Source: Paenibacillus lupini | GTDB taxonomy: Bacteria; Bacillota; Bacilli; Paenibacillales; Paenibacillaceae | Assembly: GCF_011761355.1 (NCBI RefSeq) | Contig: NZ_JAASRW010000003.1 | Span: 581,188-645,187, forward strand | Reading direction: 5' to 3' | Length of the DNA stretch: 64,000 nt | Made by a program: the position numbers and the translations under genes | The notes under the pieces: model-generated | Databases searched by the model: none | What the model was told of the DNA's origin: nothing | The model's input: only the letters and a program-made list of their open reading frames with translations | Shown: piece by piece, positions 42,873 through 51,750 of the stretch | Layout: each line of letters begins with the position of its first letter | Position numbering within the stretch: position 1 is the stretch's first letter

Positions 42873-43198
42873 GTTAAGGTCCCCAGGGGACCTTAACTCT
42901 CCACTAACCAAGCTTTTGGAGTTGGTTAAGAGCCCTAAGGTACCTTATGTCTGCGTGATCAGGCTGTTTTAGTACTTTTTATGCCTAATGAAGCGAAGTT
43001 AAGGTCCCCAAGGGACCTTAACTCACCGCTAACCAAGCTTATGGAGTTGGTTAAGAGCCCTTTGGGACCTTAAGTTTGCGTGATCAGGCTGTTTTAGTGC
43101 TTTTTATGCCTAACGAAGCGAAGTAAGGTCCCCAAGAGACCTTAACTCTCCGCTAACTAAGCTTTCGGAGCTGGTTAAGAGTCCTCAGGGACCTTAAG
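42873..43198. repeat. Palindrome array: three 125-bp units, two palindromes each
   Basis: First-type palindromes (GTTAAGGTCCCC, one base, then complement) start at 42873, 42998 and 43123. Second-type palindromes (GGTTAAGAGCCCT..AGGGACCTTAAG) start at 42924, 43049 and 43173. Unit period is 125/125 bp and offset within a unit 51 bp. Linkers (CTAACCAAGCTT; GCGTGATCAGGCTGTTTTAG) are repeated too. Two of the six palindromes are slightly decayed. The interval contains no gene. Confidence 0.88.
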
Positions 43199-43265
43199 CT
43201 ACCCTGCAACATGTGATCCGGTTCTATGGCGAGCAGTACTCTTTTGAGACAGCCACTTTTTGTTC

Positions 43266-44483
43266 TTAATGCAATTCAGTTTTATGATTCCCCTGTAGCG
43301 GAGTAGCCTGACAAAGCCGTTCGGTGAAGACGGATCCCCGGATCGAAACCGCAATAAGCGTAACCGTTGCAAAGAACGATAAGAGCAGGGGAGACAGGAT
43401 ACTGTAAAAAGGGAATAGAACAACCAGCATAATGATTCCGGCTGTATAAGGAGCAGAGATGACACCTGCGGCAATTCGCATAAACAGCATATTACCGAGT
43501 AAATACAGGGCAGGGCCTGCCAATATAACGACAGCGGTCTTTATCTCCAAATGACCGGTTGGATGCGCGAGCACGAGCTCATCGGCAACGGCAGATAAGA
43601 TAATACCTCCAACCAAGAGCAGATGCGTATACGTATATGCGGAGCGGGCAACTCGGCCGGGATCATTGGAATGAGCAATAAAGTGATGTCCTGTTTTGGC
43701 CGTCATATTAAAGTAGATCCACCACATGGTAACTGTACTAAGGAAAGCTGTGGCAAATGAACTAAGGGCAAGGATATCCCATTCATGTTCGGCGAAGGTC
43801 GCCCCTGTAACGAGAATGGACTCACCTAAAGCAATAATAATGAACAATCCGCATCGCTCCGCCATATGGGAACCTTCGACATCCCACACGGTTGTAGGGG
43901 TTTTGCCGATCTTGGGAACCCAGAAGCCAAGGGAAGGGGAAAGATATTCGATGAATAGCGCAATGCACCATAGAGTCAGCCGGGTTTCCTCATGGGCAAT
44001 TCCTCCAGCAATCCAGAAGATTCCGGATAAAGTCAGCCAGCTAAGAATGCGGATAAAGTTGATGCGGAGCTCTGTTGAGCCCTTTTGAAGAACCCAGACG
44101 GTATAAGCGGTTCTTCCAACCTGGAACAACGTGTAGGCACAGGCGAAATAAATGCCTGACTTCTCAAATGCTTCCGGCAATGAGGCCGACATAATAAGTC
44201 CAACGAGCATAAGTCCTATCAGCATAAATCGTACACGAGAGGTTTCTGGATTAAGCCAGTTCATCACCCAAGCGGTGAAAATCCAGACCCACCAGACGGC
44301 CATCGTGAGAATTCCTAACTGAAAGGCGCCTTCCCACGTAAAATTTTTCAGAAAAGAATGGGATAACTGGGTAACAGCAAAAACAAAAATTAAATCAAAA
44401 AATAATTCAATAAAGGATACTTTCCCTGATTCGCTGTTGCCTCTGCTGCGAAATAGGACGGCATCTGAAGTCAACCTCTTCAT
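43266..44483 (-). CDS. Low temperature requirement protein A (LtrA) family membrane protein
   Basis: ATG 44483 has AAGGAGAG 7 bp upstream; an earlier ATG at 44546 has no RBS. 405 residues with about 11-12 hydrophobic segments. Family signature: KVSFIELFFDLIFVFAVTQL near the N-terminus, and HMAERCGLFIIIALGESILV about residue 205. LtrA was linked to growth at low temperature in Listeria, but the biochemical role is not established. Single gene, convergent with the palindrome array. Confidence 0.88.
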   Translation of the reverse strand: MKRLTSDAVLFRSRGNSESGKVSFIELFFDLIFVFAVTQLSHSFLKNFTWEGAFQLGILTMAVWWVWIFTAWVMNWLNPETSRVRFMLIGLMLVGLIMSASLPEAFEKSGIYFACAYTLFQVGRTAYTVWVLQKGSTELRINFIRILSWLTLSGIFWIAGGIAHEETRLTLWCIALFIEYLSPSLGFWVPKIGKTPTTVWDVEGSHMAERCGLFIIIALGESILVTGATFAEHEWDILALSSFATAFLSTVTMWWIYFNMTAKTGHHFIAHSNDPGRVARSAYTYTHLLLVGGIILSAVADELVLAHPTGHLEIKTAVVILAGPALYLLGNMLFMRIAAGVISAPYTAGIIMLVVLFPFYSILSPLLLSFFATVTLIAVSIRGSVFTERLCQATPLQGNHKTELH

Positions 44484-44608
44484 TCTTTCTCTCCTTTTGT
44501 TTCCACGGATTTTGTAGATTGTATCACGTGATAATTGAAAAGTCATCGTTTCAGGAGAAGGTAACGTATATATAGAAAGTTAGAGACTTCAAGCTAAGGT
44601 GGGCTGTT

Positions 44609-45633
44609 ATGAAGGTTGAGATAAAGGCTGTCGAGTTACCCGGAAAGCAAATACCCCGTACGATGAAAGCTATGGTCTATGAAACGTATGGATCACCTGA
44701 TGTTCTACAGATAAAAGAGATAGAGGTTCCTGCACCAAAAGATCATGAAGTGCTGATTGAAGTCCATGCTGCTTCTGTTAATTCATGGGATTGGGATCTC
44801 CTCCGCGGCAAACCGTACATAAACCGTATTGGCGGACTTAGTAAACCACGGTTTCCGATTCTTGGTGCAGATATTGCCGGGAAGATCATCGCTGTTGGTG
44901 ACTCCGTCAAACGCTTTCAGCCAGGGGAGGAGGTGTTTGGGGATCTGTCTGGCTGCGGCTGGGGCGGATTTGCTGAGTATGTATGTGCAAGTGAGGAAGT
45001 GTTGACTCCAAAGCCTACGGGGATAAGCTTCGAGCAAGCGGCGGCGATTCCTCAAGCGGCCGTTCTAGCCTTACAAGGGCTGCGGGATAAAGGGGATTTC
45101 CAACAGGGTCAGCGTGTCCTCATTAATGGGGCTGGCGGAGGAGTGGGTACATTTGCTCTCCAATATGCCAAGTGTTTTGGGGCAGAAGTAACCGCTGTAG
45201 ACAGTACAGCCAAACGCGATATGCTGCTTTCCATTGGGGCTGATCATTTCCTGGATTATACAAAAGAAGACTTTACGGCTGGCGGACAGCAATACGATCT
45301 TATTCTCGATGTTGTTGGTACCCGCTCTGTCTTCGAAATAAAACGCGCACTTCGATCAGGTGGTGCCTATGTCATGATTGGCGGGCTAATGCCACGTCTT
45401 CTTCAGGCTTTGCTTGCAGCACCTCTGATCGCCAGGCTCGAAAAGAAGAAAATAACGATACTGATACATAAGCCAAGCCATGACGATCAGATGGTAGGAA
45501 GTCGCTTATCGAGGCAGGTCAGGTCATTCCTGTTATTGATCGGCAGTATGAGCTGAGCGATGCGGTCGAAGCGTTCCGATATTTCGGAACAGGCGAAGTG
45601 AAGGGTAAACTTATCGTCCGGATGAAGAGCTAA
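44609..45633 (+). pseudogene. Zinc-independent MDR/quinone-oxidoreductase-type dehydrogenase, frameshifted near the end
   Basis: AAGGTGG precedes ATG 44609. The first ~290 residues are a normal MDR enzyme: MKAMVYETYGSPDVLQIKEI, PRFPILGADIAGKI, and the NADPH Rossmann motif INGAGGGVGTFALQYAK. Near 45490 the frame breaks after KPSHDDQ. The expected C-terminus resumes in another frame as SLIEAGQVIPVIDRQYELSD, then AFRYFGTGEVKGKLIVRMKS to 45633. The net length is consistent with a one-base loss or two-base gain. The active frame stops at 45556 with an unrelated tail. It may be a true lesion or a sequencing error. Confidence 0.75.
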
Positions 45634-45651
45634 AAACCGTTAGTCCAGATC

Positions 45652-46167
45652 TTACTCCGCTGCTTTTTCATCAAGATTTTCATTATAGGCCAATATCCCA
45701 CGTTTAAAATAATGGAGCTTTTCGTCAGTGGTAGTCTCCATTAAATTAGTAATCAGCAGTTCAACACTTTCTTTGTAGCTTTCGCTATTGTATAGAGCCA
45801 TAGCTAGAAATACTTGGATGGCGCGGTTCTCGGGAAATTCCTTCATCCCTCTGCTTAAAGTCTCAACTGCTTTCTCGTAATGCCCCCAGTAGCGGTATGT
45901 ACTTCCGAGGCCCATTAAGCATCTTTCCAGATCAGCACCACTTAAGCCGAGCTCAATAGCCCGCTCATAATAAGGGATAGCCAAATTTCCAAGACCGGTA
46001 TTATCATAAGCTATCCCTGTCTGGTAATTAATCTCCGTATCATCCGGGTATTCCGACAGCAGCTCTAACAACTGCTCACGTACTTCACTCAACATCTCTT
46101 GATCTTGCTTCGCTCGTCCTTCTTCACGCCGTTTAATTAATTCACTCAATATGTCTCTTGTCATCAT
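45652..46167 (-). CDS. Tetratricopeptide repeat protein
   Basis: 171 residues, cytoplasmic, almost entirely helical. Three to four TPR-like units: EINYQTGIAYDNTGLGNLAI and YYERAIELGLSGADLERCLM, then LGSTYRYWGHYEKAVETLSR, and FLAMALYNSESYKESVELLI. Close to a family of single-domain TPR proteins in Bacillales used as protein-interaction scaffolds. The partner is unknown. Convergent with the interrupted oxidoreductase gene (18 bp gap). Confidence 0.8.
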   Translation of the reverse strand: MMTRDILSELIKRREEGRAKQDQEMLSEVREQLLELLSEYPDDTEINYQTGIAYDNTGLGNLAIPYYERAIELGLSGADLERCLMGLGSTYRYWGHYEKAVETLSRGMKEFPENRAIQVFLAMALYNSESYKESVELLITNLMETTTDEKLHYFKRGILAYNENLDEKAAE

Positions 46168-46224
46168 GTCACCATCCTCGAATTTACAAGTGTTTATCTA
46201 CTTCTTGAATCATATAACAAACAA

Positions 46225-46264
46225 AGAACGGAAGTAACCCACAAGCATGGGTTACTTCCGTTCT
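46225..46264. terminator. Terminator between the xylosidase and TPR genes
   Basis: A 17-bp perfect stem: AGAACGGAAGTAACCCA (46225-46241) with TGGGTTACTTCCGTTCT (46248-46264), followed by TTTTCT on the plus strand and TTTGTTTG on the minus strand. Confidence 0.8.
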
Positions 46265-46314
46265 TTTTCTACCTGTTCCCCCACCCCAATAGAAGACTTC
46301 GGCGAGGAATAGAG

Positions 46315-46425
46315 GGAAAAGTTTCTCCTGGAAGAGCGTAGCGCTTGCCTTTGCATACACTTTGCAACCTTTGAATATTGTTCAGGCAAAGTGTATGCAA
46401 CAGCAACTGGAAGGAGAACTTTTCC
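46315..46425 (+). repeat. Nested-hairpin structured element, copy A
   Basis: Outer stem GGAAAAGTTTCTCCT (46315-46329) with AGGAGAACTTTTCC (46412-46425), one bulge. Core GGAAGAGCGTAGCGCTTGCC (46330-46349). Inner 15-bp perfect stem TTGCATACACTTTGC (46351-46365) with its complement (46386-46400), 20-nt loop. Then CAGCAACTGG. The core matches copy B at 52543-52697 although the stems differ. It lies just downstream of the xylosidase gene. Confidence 0.7.
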
Positions 46426-46452
46426 TGTCATGACGAGTTCCGTATCTCGAGA

Positions 46453-48060
46453 TTAGTTCTCTCGATAGGCAAAGTAATCGAAGTCTGCATATTCACTCCG
46501 CCCCGATGTATCCTGACACTGCATACCAACAAATGCACCGGTGAAGAAGCCGCCGCCTTGGATATAATCATCCGACAGTTTGTGAGATTCGAATGTAACA
46601 GGCAGTGTCGTCCAGTGATCGCCATCGAAGGAATACGAATAGCGGTATGTCAATTCCGTTACATCAACGCGAATATAGACATATTCCACGTTGTCCGGGA
46701 TAACAACCTCCGCTCCCTGAAGTGGCTGCGAGAACGAGAAATTATCGCAGGCAACGAGCTCAAGAATGCGGCCTTTCTCTTCATGCCAAGTGATCTGGCA
46801 AGACGTCCAGTTCTGCGTATTGTAGTAATTCACAAGACCAGCCGACTGTTGGAATGTCGTTGGGTTGAAAGCAACCTTCGTCTCTGCCGTAAAGTTGAAA
46901 TGCTGCCAGCGGCGGGCAACAAAGGCTTGCGTGAACTTCGATGTCAGCGACTCTTTACCGTAGATACGCAGATGGCCCGGGTTGTCTTTCAAGGAAACGA
47001 TCTTTTCGCCAAGTGGAATACGCAGGGTCTGGAAATGAAGGTTCAGCGTCTCGGAATCAAATTCATCCTTCTCCGGGAAATCAGGCCCCCATACGACTTC
47101 TTCGATGTTAGGCCCTTCAATAGTCAGTGATGGCTTGTTGCCGCCAACGACATAGGGCCAGTCGTTGTTCCACTCGAGACGCTGGATTGCAGTCTCGCGT
47201 CCAAGCGGACAGAAGCCGCGTGGATCAAGCAGTGGTTGACCTTCCCGAGACAGCGGACGTCCAACCAGGTGAACAAGGAACCACTCATCTGTATGCGTTT
47301 GGACGATCGAAGCATGTCCCGCTTTTTGCAGTGGAATACGCGGATGGGCATGCGACGAGATCAGCGGATTTTCCGGATGAACCTCATAAGGTCCACGAAG
47401 CTCCTTCGAACGGGCGATCGTCGCCTGATGATCGTATTTTGTTCCGCCTTCAGCAGTCAGCAGGTAATAGTATCCGTTGATCTTGTACAAATGAGGGGCT
47501 TCTGTCAGCTTAATATCCGTTCCTTTGAAGATGACCTCTGCTTTGCCAACAAGCTTTTGCGCGGCAGCGTCATATTCCTGCAGAACAATGCCGTAGAACG
47601 GATGATTACCGACTCTTTGATCCCACAGCATGTTAACAAAATACTTTTTGCCATCCTCATCATGGAAGAGGGAAGGGTCAAAGCCGGAGCTGTTCATATG
47701 GATTGGTTCGGACCACTCACCGTCAATCGTGTTGCAAGTCACAAGGTAGTTATGGCAGTCCTTCCAATTTCCTTCCACCACTTTCACATCGGTGTAAATG
47801 AGCCAGAATTGGTTGTCACTATAGGACAATTGAGGTGCCCAGACGCCACCGGAATCCGGGTTACCCATCATATTCAGTTGGCTGAGGCGATTCAGCGGGC
47901 GAGACGCAAGCCGCCAATTTTTCAAATCTTTTGAATGATAAATCCCAACGCCAGGGAACCATTCGAAGGTAGACACTGCAATATAATAATCTTCGCCTAC
48001 ACGGCAAATGCATGGATCAGGGTTAAAGCCGGGCAAGATCGGGTTCTGAATAACGGCCAT
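46453..48060 (-). CDS. xynB: Beta-xylosidase, glycoside hydrolase family 43
   Basis: 535 residues, similar end to end to B. subtilis XynB (533 residues). N-terminal five-bladed propeller with catalytic base Asp15 (GFNPDP), pKa modulator Asp128 (SSGFDPSLF) and general acid Glu187 (LTEAPHLY). The C-terminal beta-sandwich includes [18 protein letters not shown] sequence and ends [19 protein letters not shown]. No signal peptide, so it acts in the cytoplasm, releasing xylose from imported xylo-oligosaccharides. Divergent from an AraC regulator that likely controls it. RBS GAGAGGAGA. Confidence 0.95.
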   Translation of the reverse strand: MAVIQNPILPGFNPDPCICRVGEDYYIAVSTFEWFPGVGIYHSKDLKNWRLASRPLNRLSQLNMMGNPDSGGVWAPQLSYSDNQFWLIYTDVKVVEGNWKDCHNYLVTCNTIDGEWSEPIHMNSSGFDPSLFHDEDGKKYFVNMLWDQRVGNHPFYGIVLQEYDAAAQKLVGKAEVIFKGTDIKLTEAPHLYKINGYYYLLTAEGGTKYDHQATIARSKELRGPYEVHPENPLISSHAHPRIPLQKAGHASIVQTHTDEWFLVHLVGRPLSREGQPLLDPRGFCPLGRETAIQRLEWNNDWPYVVGGNKPSLTIEGPNIEEVVWGPDFPEKDEFDSETLNLHFQTLRIPLGEKIVSLKDNPGHLRIYGKESLTSKFTQAFVARRWQHFNFTAETKVAFNPTTFQQSAGLVNYYNTQNWTSCQITWHEEKGRILELVACDNFSFSQPLQGAEVVIPDNVEYVYIRVDVTELTYRYSYSFDGDHWTTLPVTFESHKLSDDYIQGGGFFTGAFVGMQCQDTSGRSEYADFDYFAYREN

Positions 48061-48157
48061 ATCGATAAAATTCTCCTCTCAACGTTCACGAAATAAGCTA
48101 ATGGAAAGACTGGAAATAGAAAGAAATTACCCTTCTTCGTCACCTGAATCGATTAGC

Positions 48158-48175
48158 TGTTATGTTATGATAACA
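48158..48175. promoter_or_regulatory. Inverted repeat in the xynB/araC divergent region
   Basis: TGTTAT (48158-48163) and ATAACA (48170-48175) flank a 6-bp spacer, 98 bp upstream of both genes' starts on average. A possible operator for the AraC-family protein or another sugar regulator. Confidence 0.4.
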
Positions 48176-48272
48176 ATATATTATCAAGGTATTAACGGAT
48201 ATCCCATATCCATAGTGAGAAGATATTTACCCAAATCAAGCAATATGATGCATCATGCGGGAGGCGTTTGGA

Positions 48273-49139
48273 ATGGAGCAAAAAGAACGACAAAAAAGAG
48301 AGTTTATACTTCCTGATATGGACTCTACTTTCCGCGTCTTTGGTGCTCATTGGAGAACCGTTGACAAGGATTGGAGCTATCCGCTGCATAAGCATCCTAT
48401 ATTCGAAATTAACCTGGTTCTATCCGGAATGCAGGAGTTTATTGTTGATCGAACGCGGTATGAACAAAAGCCAGGTGACCTGCTGCTGTTTAGACCTGGA
48501 GACCGGCATGAAAGCAGAGTGATTGGCGAAGAGGAGATGACGTATTACTGTCTCCATTTTGATGTGGATGAGCCTTCTTTTCGCGAGCTGCTTTGCCGCA
48601 GTCCTAGATGCTTTTATCCTTCAGATAGTGAACTTGCGATGGCGATCCGTCCTGCATTGGACAAGCTGATCGAGTTAACCTCGGAGGAATCGGTTGTGCG
48701 GACGGAAGCCCGTATGCATATATTGTCGGCTTTATTTGAGTTGTTTGCCGTTATCAGCGGTACTTTGTCCAAGCTCAATCAGGATCCGGCAGGAGCCCGA
48801 AGCTCGGAAGTTGCTTCTCAAGTTGCAGCTCTGCTGGAGCAAGCAGTGGAGGATGTAGAACTGGATGATAAGGATACGATAACAGCTATTGCGGTTACGT
48901 TAGGTTACAGCACCTCTTCGGTGAACCGTATGTTTACCCGCGCGTTTGGCGTATCGCCAAGGCAATATTTATCGACGTTAATGCTGAAGAAATCTAAGCT
49001 TCTGCTTATGGATCCTGAGCTTACTGTGGAAGAGATCTCTACAAAGCTTGGGTACAACAATATTGCACATTTCAGCAGACAGTTCAAACGGTGGACGGGG
49101 GAGTCACCAAGCCGTTATCGCTACCGATTTCATGAATGA
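48273..49139 (+). CDS. AraC family regulator, probable xylosidase activator
   Basis: ATG 48273 with GGGAGG 8 bp upstream; an ATG at 48255 overlaps the RBS. 288 residues. N-terminal cupin-like sugar-sensing domain (HKHPIFEINLVLSGMQEFIV, KPGDLLLFRPGDRHES). C-terminal two-HTH AraC domain (ITAIAVTLGYSTSSVNRMFT and LTVEEISTKLGYNNIAHFSR, then RQFKRWTGESPSRYR). Divergent from xynB with a shared 212-bp promoter region, so it likely senses a xylose-derived sugar. The effector is inferred. Confidence 0.9.
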   Translation: MEQKERQKREFILPDMDSTFRVFGAHWRTVDKDWSYPLHKHPIFEINLVLSGMQEFIVDRTRYEQKPGDLLLFRPGDRHESRVIGEEEMTYYCLHFDVDEPSFRELLCRSPRCFYPSDSELAMAIRPALDKLIELTSEESVVRTEARMHILSALFELFAVISGTLSKLNQDPAGARSSEVASQVAALLEQAVEDVELDDKDTITAIAVTLGYSTSSVNRMFTRAFGVSPRQYLSTLMLKKSKLLLMDPELTVEEISTKLGYNNIAHFSRQFKRWTGESPSRYRYRFHE

Positions 49140-49224
49140 TGGATAAGATAGACAATAATGTTTAGAATGGTAAACTATAGGTTAGGTATTTTTAAGCGGC
49201 TGGGAATAAGAGGAGTGATAAGTA

Positions 49225-50835
49225 ATGCGAAGCCATACCCGAAGGCGCTACCTATTAAGTCTGTTGACCGGCTTATTACTTATCCTTTCGTCATGCGGGA
49301 TTGCAGAGATGACCTTTCATCCAACTGCTGATACAAAAACGATAAATATTGGAGTAACCTTCTCGCCTAATTCCTTAAACCCTCTGTCACCGGCTGGACA
49401 AGTCTCTTCCTATATAGCGGGTTTAATGTATTTGCCACTTGTAGAGCTGGATGACGATCTGACGTTCAAGTCGATGCTGGCGGATTCCATTACGACAACG
49501 GATCAATCTGTATTTACAATTCATCTGAATCAGGATGCCACATGGAGTGACGGTACGCCAATCACTGCAGATGATGTTATCTATACGCTGAAGCTTATGA
49601 CGAATCGAGATATTGCGTCTAACTATGCCTATATGTTCGGGATTATTGAGGGTGTAGATTCAGAGGGATATATGCCTAAGGGACAGTCGGAATTAGCCGG
49701 AGTTCAGAAGGTCGATGAACATACCTTGACGATCAAGACAAAAGCACCAACAACGTTAATTATTTTCCAGGATACGATTGGCCGTGATTTGCTGACGCTT
49801 TCGAAAGCTGAGCTTGAGGACGAGTCTCTGGAAATGATTAAACAGGGTGATTTTGTGCAAAAATCAGCCGTCACAAGCGGCCCGTATAAGCTGGATAGTT
49901 ACGAAAAGGATAAGCTAGTTCAGATGACAGCGAATAAAGCTTATTTCAAAGGCGAGCCGCATATTACCCGGTTAAATGTGAAGGTGCTGCCTAGCTCAAT
50001 CATCGCGGCGCAGCTTCAAAATGGGAAGATCGATATGAACATTCCGTCATTTGGCGTGATTCCTATTCAAGATCATGGGATGGTCAAATCACTGTCTGAT
50101 GTAACGACAATCGACGGGCCATCGATCGCAACTCAATTGATGTACATCAATGAACAAGTGCTGCCAAGTGCGAAGCAAAGAAAAGCGATATCCTGCGCGA
50201 TTAACCGCGAGAGGATTGTAAATAATCTGCTGCGTGGAGCAGGGGAAACGGTGGATGGATTTTTTACAAGCTACAGCCCTTATGTAGATCCTAGTGTTAT
50301 GCAGGTGGAATATAATCCGGATAAAGCAAAAAGCCTGCTCGCGGAGTCAGGCTGGCAATCCGGTACAAAATTGACGTTATCCGTCTTGTCCGGAGACAGC
50401 ACGCTGGAGCAGGCGGCTCGTATGATGGGCGATGATTTGAAGGCAGTTGGGATCGACGTTAATATTCAGATGCTCGATTTTGCTTCCTTGGTGGATAGGC
50501 TCGTCAAGAAAGACTACGATCTTGGCATCATGACAGTTGCGATGTCACTTGTAAATCCACTGCCGGATATTGCTTATTTTCTGCAAAAAGGGAATCCTAA
50601 CGGTTATGCAAATCCCGAGGTGAATAAGGTGCTGTCATCCCTTCAGTCGGAGACGGAGGAAACGGCGATTAAGCAAGCCTATAGCAGGCTGCAGCAGATT
50701 ACGGCAGAAGATGTGCCCATGCCGTCCATCTATGCCACTCGTGCCCTTGGCGCAGTTAATCATAAGGTGATCGGCGCAACGCCAAAGGATTACGGTATGT
50801 TCATCAATGTGGAGAATTGGGATATTAAGCGTTAA
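49225..50835 (+). CDS. Oligopeptide/nickel-type ABC transporter binding lipoprotein (SBP family 5), orphan
   Basis: 536 residues; RBS AAGAGGAG. The signal peptide has lipobox LSSC with Cys24. SBP_bac_5 fold: GVTFSPNSLNPLSPAGQVSS, then the family pattern ATWSDGTPITADDVIYTLKL and a C-terminal YSRLQQITAEDVPMPSIY. It binds peptides or similar solutes outside the cell for Opp/Dpp-type importers. No permease or ATPase gene is adjacent, so it must dock with a transporter encoded elsewhere or act as a sensor. Its end overlaps the convergent exonuclease gene by 11 bp. Confidence 0.88.
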   Translation: MRSHTRRRYLLSLLTGLLLILSSCGIAEMTFHPTADTKTINIGVTFSPNSLNPLSPAGQVSSYIAGLMYLPLVELDDDLTFKSMLADSITTTDQSVFTIHLNQDATWSDGTPITADDVIYTLKLMTNRDIASNYAYMFGIIEGVDSEGYMPKGQSELAGVQKVDEHTLTIKTKAPTTLIIFQDTIGRDLLTLSKAELEDESLEMIKQGDFVQKSAVTSGPYKLDSYEKDKLVQMTANKAYFKGEPHITRLNVKVLPSSIIAAQLQNGKIDMNIPSFGVIPIQDHGMVKSLSDVTTIDGPSIATQLMYINEQVLPSAKQRKAISCAINRERIVNNLLRGAGETVDGFFTSYSPYVDPSVMQVEYNPDKAKSLLAESGWQSGTKLTLSVLSGDSTLEQAARMMGDDLKAVGIDVNIQMLDFASLVDRLVKKDYDLGIMTVAMSLVNPLPDIAYFLQKGNPNGYANPEVNKVLSSLQSETEETAIKQAYSRLQQITAEDVPMPSIYATRALGAVNHKVIGATPKDYGMFINVENWDIKR

Positions 50836-51598
50836 ATTTATTCGAATCGAGAGTTAGAACAACCGGACAATGATCGCTGCCGAGTATCAGGCTGTCGATG
50901 CCAGAATCGACGATGCTTGGAGCGAGTCTTGCTGACGCCAGAAAATAGTCAATACGCCAGCCGACATTCCGTTCCCGGATCTTCGGCATATAGGACCACC
51001 AGGAGTAAGCATCAGTTTGCTCCGGATACAAATAACGGAACGTATCGATAAACCCGGAGTCCAGAATCCGCGTCATTTTCTCCCGTTCTTCATCAGTGAA
51101 GCCGGAGTTGCCGCGGTTGGATTTCGGGTTTTTCAGATCGATTTCCTGATGGGCCACATTCAAATCCCCGCAAACAATAACAGGTTTATGCTCGTCCAGC
51201 TGCGAGAGATAGCTTCTAAACTTGTCTTCCCATTCAAGCCGGAGCTCCAGCCTCGACAGATCACGTCTTGCATTTGGCGTATACACATTCACGAGAAAGA
51301 AGTCTTCAAGCTCCAGTGTAATGACTCGTCCCTCGTTGTCATCATCTTCTTCGCCTAGCCCATAGCTTACCGAAAGAGGCTTATGCTTTGTGAAAATCGC
51401 CGTACCGGAGTATCCCTTTTTCTCGGCATAATTCCAGAACAAATGATACTGTTCGCCTAGCTCCATCGTAATTTGACCCTCTTGAAGCTTTGTCTCCTGC
51501 AAGCAGAAAAAGTCTGCATCCATGTCATTAAAATACGTCATAAATCCTTTATTTACACAGGCTCTAAGGCCATTTACATTCCAAGATACAAGCTTCAT
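50825..51598 (-). CDS. exoA: Exodeoxyribonuclease III / AP endonuclease
   Basis: ATG 51598 (MKLVSWNVNGLRAC) with AAGGAGAA upstream; a frame extending to 51691 lacks family sequence. 257 residues. Mg-dependent EEP fold: FFCLQETKLQEG (metal-binding Glu), VVCGDLNVAHQEIDL-type motif here as VIVCGDLNVAHQEIDL, NRGNSGFTDEEREKM and catalytic SDHCPVVLTL at the C-terminus. It repairs abasic sites and trims 3' ends during base excision repair. Monocistronic; its 3' end overlaps the convergent binding-protein gene by 11 bp. Confidence 0.95.
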   Translation of the reverse strand: MKLVSWNVNGLRACVNKGFMTYFNDMDADFFCLQETKLQEGQITMELGEQYHLFWNYAEKKGYSGTAIFTKHKPLSVSYGLGEEDDDNEGRVITLELEDFFLVNVYTPNARRDLSRLELRLEWEDKFRSYLSQLDEHKPVIVCGDLNVAHQEIDLKNPKSNRGNSGFTDEEREKMTRILDSGFIDTFRYLYPEQTDAYSWWSYMPKIRERNVGWRIDYFLASARLAPSIVDSGIDSLILGSDHCPVVLTLDSNKFNA

Positions 51599-51750
51599 AT
51601 AGCGGTATTCTCCTTCTCTATCATCTCTAGTACTACTAGTGTAACACATGGCATCATCCTCGAAGTCCCTAAAAATTTGCCTTTGCGGCATACGTCTGCC
51701 AAGTGATTCTGCTACAATAAAGGGACAGATTATGAGAAAGAGGAGATCAC

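Noticed and set aside
42873..43198. CRISPR array
   Set aside because: The repeats are palindromes but the intervening sequences are themselves repeated, so there are no unique spacers, and no cas genes are present.
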